From: CAYUYH01 sp964449175
Lineage (GTDB): Bacteria > Planctomycetota > Phycisphaerae > SM23-33
Assembly: GCA_964449175.1 (NCBI GenBank)
Contig: CAYUYH010000119.1
Span: 1-8,540 of the forward strand
Length of the DNA stretch: 8,540 nt
Direction: 5' to 3'
Positions 6,377-8,540 of the stretch are shown one piece after another. Made by a program: the position numbers and the translations under genes. Numbering within the stretch: position 1 is the first letter of the stretch; each line of letters begins with the position of its first letter. A model generated the notes under the pieces. That model was not told where the DNA came from. It was given only the letters and a program-made list of their open reading frames with translations, and made no database searches.

Positions 6377-7573
6377 CTAGCGGTGGTGGCGCAAGGCCTG
6401 AAGATCGCTTCGGGCCAGCTCCAGCTTCCGTTCGTCGTGCAGCATCTCCACCGCCTTGGTGAGGAGCTGTTCTGCCCGGCTGCGCTGGTGTAAATATCGG
6501 CCATACAGCAATCCGAGCATCAGGTAGATATCGCCGAGGTGTTCGCAGTTGGGGTAGTGCTTTAGCAGCCGCTCGTAGGCGTCCGCGGCGGCTGGGTACT
6601 GCTCTTGGGCCATCAACTGGTTGCCGACGTCCAGTTGCTGGGGCTGGGGCAGGACGGCGTCGTCGGCGATCTGGATAAGCTCGAGGTACTTCGCGGCTGT
6701 GGTGGGCAGGTCGTGAGCGGACCAGGCGTCCGCGACGGCGCGTCGCAGTTGGAGTTCTCGGGCTGCCGGGCTGTCGGGGGCCTCGGCGACGGCCTTGGCG
6801 TCCACCCACTTCTTCCGCTGGTCGCGGATGGCCGGGGATACGTAGTTGAACGGGTCGTAGCCGGCGCGGACCATCCTGCGGTACTTCGCGCGCCTGTGCC
6901 CGGCGCGGATCAGGTTCAGCAGGTCCAGCGGGTCTCTCGGCAGCAGCCTGACGGCCAACAGGCACGCGGTCACGACTATGCCGAAGGCGTACCCGCCGCA
7001 GTGAGCGGCATAGGCCACCCCGCCGCTGGCCACACCGCCGAACGCCGGCCTCAGGGACATGTACAGGTTGAACACAAGCTGGAACATCAGGAAGTACAGG
7101 CTCGAGACCTCGAAGGTCGTGATGAGGACGAACCACATCAGCAGCGTCACCCGCGCCCTGGGCAGCAGCACCAGGTACGCGCCGGTGACCGCGGATATCG
7201 CGCCCGACGCGCCCAGCACCGGGGCGTGCCCGCCGAGCAGGATGTAGGCGATGCCGGCCAGCACCCCGCCGCCCAGGTAGAACGCCAGGTAGCCGGCATG
7301 TCCAAGGCGGTCGTTGACGGCGTTGCCGAACACCCACAGGAACACCATGTTCCCCAGGACGTGCCCCCAACCGCCGTGCAGGAACGCCGAGCTGAGGAAC
7401 TGCCACACGTACGGGCTGTCGGGGTGCAGTAACCAGTGGTCGATCCGGGCGAGCCCCGCCTGGCTGTCGCCACGATAGCCGGCCGCGAATATCAGTACGT
7501 TCGCCGCCACCAGCGCGTAGTTCACCCACGGCTTGCCGGTCATCTGGTAGTCGGTGCGGATCGGTATGAACAT
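6377..7573 (-). CDS. Rhomboid family intramembrane serine protease with C-terminal TPR-like domain
   Basis: Rhomboids cleave membrane-spanning substrates inside the bilayer with a Ser-His dyad. The 398-residue protein has the rhomboid landmarks: first helix near 16-32, the H66-G-G-W-G-H71-V-L-G-N75 motif that shapes the oxyanion site, catalytic S123 in GASGAISAVTG, and catalytic H191 in AAHCGGYAFG. The rhomboid core ends near residue 212. Residues 213-260 are basic and linker-like. Residues about 275-398 form helical TPR-like repeats (VGNQLMAQEQYPAAADAYERLL, LMLGLLYGRYLHQRSRAEQLLTKAV), likely a cytoplasmic protein-binding arm. ATG 7573 gives the usual MFIP.RTD start; its Shine-Dalgarno is weak. 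It is the first gene of the operon with the two TM198-like proteins, which may be substrates or partners. Confidence 0.95.
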   Translation of the reverse strand: MFIPIRTDYQMTGKPWVNYALVAANVLIFAAGYRGDSQAGLARIDHWLLHPDSPYVWQFLSSAFLHGGWGHVLGNMVFLWVFGNAVNDRLGHAGYLAFYLGGGVLAGIAYILLGGHAPVLGASGAISAVTGAYLVLLPRARVTLLMWFVLITTFEVSSLYFLMFQLVFNLYMSLRPAFGGVASGGVAYAAHCGGYAFGIVVTACLLAVRLLPRDPLDLLNLIRAGHRRAKYRRMVRAGYDPFNYVSPAIRDQRKKWVDAKAVAEAPDSPAARELQLRRAVADAWSAHDLPTTAAKYLELIQIADDAVLPQPQQLDVGNQLMAQEQYPAAADAYERLLKHYPNCEHLGDIYLMLGLLYGRYLHQRSRAEQLLTKAVEMLHDERKLELARSDLQALRHHR

Positions 7574-7641
7574 GTCACTGGTACGCTACGGCGGGCCCTA
7601 TGGTTGGCGCTGCCGGCGGCGGCGGCGGCTGGGTTTGCGCG

Positions 7642-7662
7642 CGGGAGCGTCCTGTGCTCCCG
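7642..7662. repeat. Hairpin in the 5' leader of the rhomboid operon
   Basis: CGGGAGC (7642-7648) and GCTCCCG (7656-7662) are perfect 7-base arms with a seven-base loop. They lie just downstream of the predicted start of the rhomboid operon transcript. There is no T-tract on either side. A GGC trinucleotide run (about 7614-7629) follows, so the leader is strongly structured or low in complexity. Confidence 0.5.
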
Positions 7663-7674
7663 ACCGGCCGATGG

Positions 7675-7703
7675 ATTCTATGCTCCTGCCGCGCCGCGTG
7701 CAA
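7675..7703 (-). promoter_or_regulatory. Sigma70-type promoter of the rhomboid operon
   Basis: On the minus strand TTGCAC (7703-7698) and TAGAAT (7680-7675) are separated by exactly 17 bases. The -35 matches TTGACA at four of six positions and the -10 matches TATAAT at five of six. The start would be near 7668, about 95 bases upstream of the rhomboid ATG. Confidence 0.65.
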
Positions 7704-7725
7704 TCGGCCATCCCCGCCATTGGGT

Positions 7726-7754
7726 TTGGCGCGCGGATGCGTTCCTGCGATAAT
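7726..7754 (+). promoter_or_regulatory. Sigma70-type promoter of the DUF6785-like gene
   Basis: TTGGCG (7726-7731) and GATAAT (7749-7754) are 17 bases apart, with five of six matches at -10. The start would be near 7761, about 30 bases before ATG 7791. Its -35 box is 22 bases from that of the rhomboid promoter on the other strand, so the two promoters are back to back and could share a regulator. Confidence 0.6.
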
Positions 7755-7790
7755 CGCCGCCGATCAGCCCTGTCAGAGGCCAATGCCGCC

Positions 7791-8540
7791 ATGACCATTC
7801 GTGCGATCCTGATAGGCGTCGTCGGCGCCGTCGCCATAGCGACGCTTGGCTACATAAACGACCAGATACTCCTGTTCAACAGCCTAATCGCCGGGCACCA
7901 GTTGCCCATCGTGGTGATCGGCACGCTGGTGGTCTGGGCGGCGGCGGTCAATCCGCTGCTATGTCGCCTTGTCCCGGCGCTGGGATTTCGCCCGGCGGAG
8001 ATGGCTACCGTCACGATGCTGCTGCTGGTCTCGTGCAGCGTTCCCTGTCGCGGCATGCTGGAGCACGTCCTGCCGTCGCTGGCGATGCCCGCCCACTACC
8101 ATAAGCTCAAGCCCGGCTGGCGGCAGAACAAGCTGCTCAGCTACGTGCCTCAGGACTTGATTCTCCACCCGGAGACCACCGCCTCCGGCCCGGCGCTGGA
8201 CTGGCTGGTAACCGGGGCGGCCGACGCGCAGCACACCGTCCCCGTCAGCCGCCTGCCGTGGCATGCCTGGCGGGGGCCGCTGGCGTTCTGGATGCCCATG
8301 ATCGCACTGGCGGCGGTGGCGGCCATCTGCCTGGCGCTGGTCGTGCACCGCCAGTGGTCCGTCAACGAGCGGCTGCGATACCCAATCGCCGAGTTCGCCA
8401 CCACGCTCATGGTCCGCCCGCCCGGCTCGGCCATCGCAACGGTCTTCCGCGCGAAGCTCTTCTGGATCGGCATGGGCGTGGTCGTGGCCATCCACGTCGT
8501 CAACGGGCTGAACAGGTGGTACAACGGCCAACTTATAAGC
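7791..8540 (+). CDS. DUF6785-like polytopic membrane protein, N-terminal 250 residues
   Basis: The frame is open from ATG 7791 to the right edge, exactly 250 codons. Membrane segments lie near residues 5-20, 38-58, 70-83, 165-185 and 223-240, with a soluble region at about 90-160. Features recalled from DUF6785/DUF6784 proteins of Planctomycetota and related phyla are present: an N-terminal helix ending in YIND, a VNPLLCRL segment after the second helix, a LLLVSCSVPCRGM segment (77-89), LPWHAWRGPL before the next helix, and RQWSVNERLRYPIAEF (187-202), where the helix is followed by an RL.YP motif. Function is unknown; OPT-like transport is a possibility only. AGAGG at 7775-7779 is 11 bases upstream of the ATG. 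An ATG at 7783 in another frame gives only three codons and overlaps this start. Confidence 0.85.
   Translation, partial: MTIRAILIGVVGAVAIATLGYINDQILLFNSLIAGHQLPIVVIGTLVVWAAAVNPLLCRLVPALGFRPAEMATVTMLLLVSCSVPCRGMLEHVLPSLAMPAHYHKLKPGWRQNKLLSYVPQDLILHPETTASGPALDWLVTGAADAQHTVPVSRLPWHAWRGPLAFWMPMIALAAVAAICLALVVHRQWSVNERLRYPIAEFATTLMVRPPGSAIATVFRAKLFWIGMGVVVAIHVVNGLNRWYNGQLIS

Noticed and set aside
5515..6504. In-frame open extension upstream of the second TM198-like gene, giving a 575-codon frame
   Set aside because: The extension runs through the first TM198-like gene in a different frame and has low-complexity Arg/Gly-rich sequence; the real start is at 5514 after the upstream stop.
6605..7432. 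275-codon plus-strand frame opposite the rhomboid
   Set aside because: It is an antisense shadow rich in Gly, Val, Gln and His with no recognisable motif.
6363..7529. 388-codon minus-strand frame over the rhomboid gene
   Set aside because: It is the same strand in another frame; its composition is Arg/Pro/Gly-rich as expected for a shadow of GC-rich coding DNA, while the 6377-7573 frame has rhomboid motifs.
7783..7794. Three-codon mini-frame ATG CCG CCA TGA overlapping the DUF6785-like start
   Set aside because: It could be a coupling leader peptide, but three codons with no matching ribosome spacing is more likely chance.

Overview
The window is GC-rich bacterial chromosome that most likely comes from a member of the Planctomycetota. 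The main clue is the N-terminus of the large left-hand protein. It carries an RFESLEERLLL motif, a variant of the LEPR-xLL motif found near the start of many large planctomycete surface or secreted proteins. A DUF6785-like membrane protein and a rhomboid with a TPR-like tail fit the same origin. No rRNA, tRNA, CRISPR array, IS element or phage gene was seen.

Layout from left to right. Positions 1-2697 (minus strand) hold 899 codons of a large repeat protein with beta-propeller-like blades, cut by the left edge. A good sigma70-type promoter and a potentially structured leader lie in front of it (2698-2854). Positions 2996-4063 (minus) encode a complete QueA, the queuosine tRNA-modification enzyme. 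Then comes about 440 bp without a firm gene (4064-4501). It holds two tandem DnaA-box-like 9-mers exactly 11 bp apart and a doubtful Cys-rich reading frame that overlaps the queA start by 10 bases. A 74-residue protein of unknown function (4505-4729, plus) follows.

Positions 4777-7573 (minus) form a compact three-gene operon, transcribed right to left. It encodes a rhomboid serine protease with a C-terminal TPR-like domain, then two polytopic membrane proteins that both resemble the DUF4203/TM198-like fold. The gaps are 38 and 8 bases. Positions 7791-8540 (plus) are the first 250 codons of a DUF6785-like membrane protein, cut by the right edge. It is divergent from the rhomboid operon, and two back-to-back sigma70-type promoters fit the gap between them.

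The genes do not form one obvious pathway. QueA is housekeeping. The rhomboid plus two TM198-like proteins look like one functional membrane unit and are the best candidate for an undescribed system. The repeat protein is probably exported. Function calls rest on motif recognition by eye; no database search was possible.
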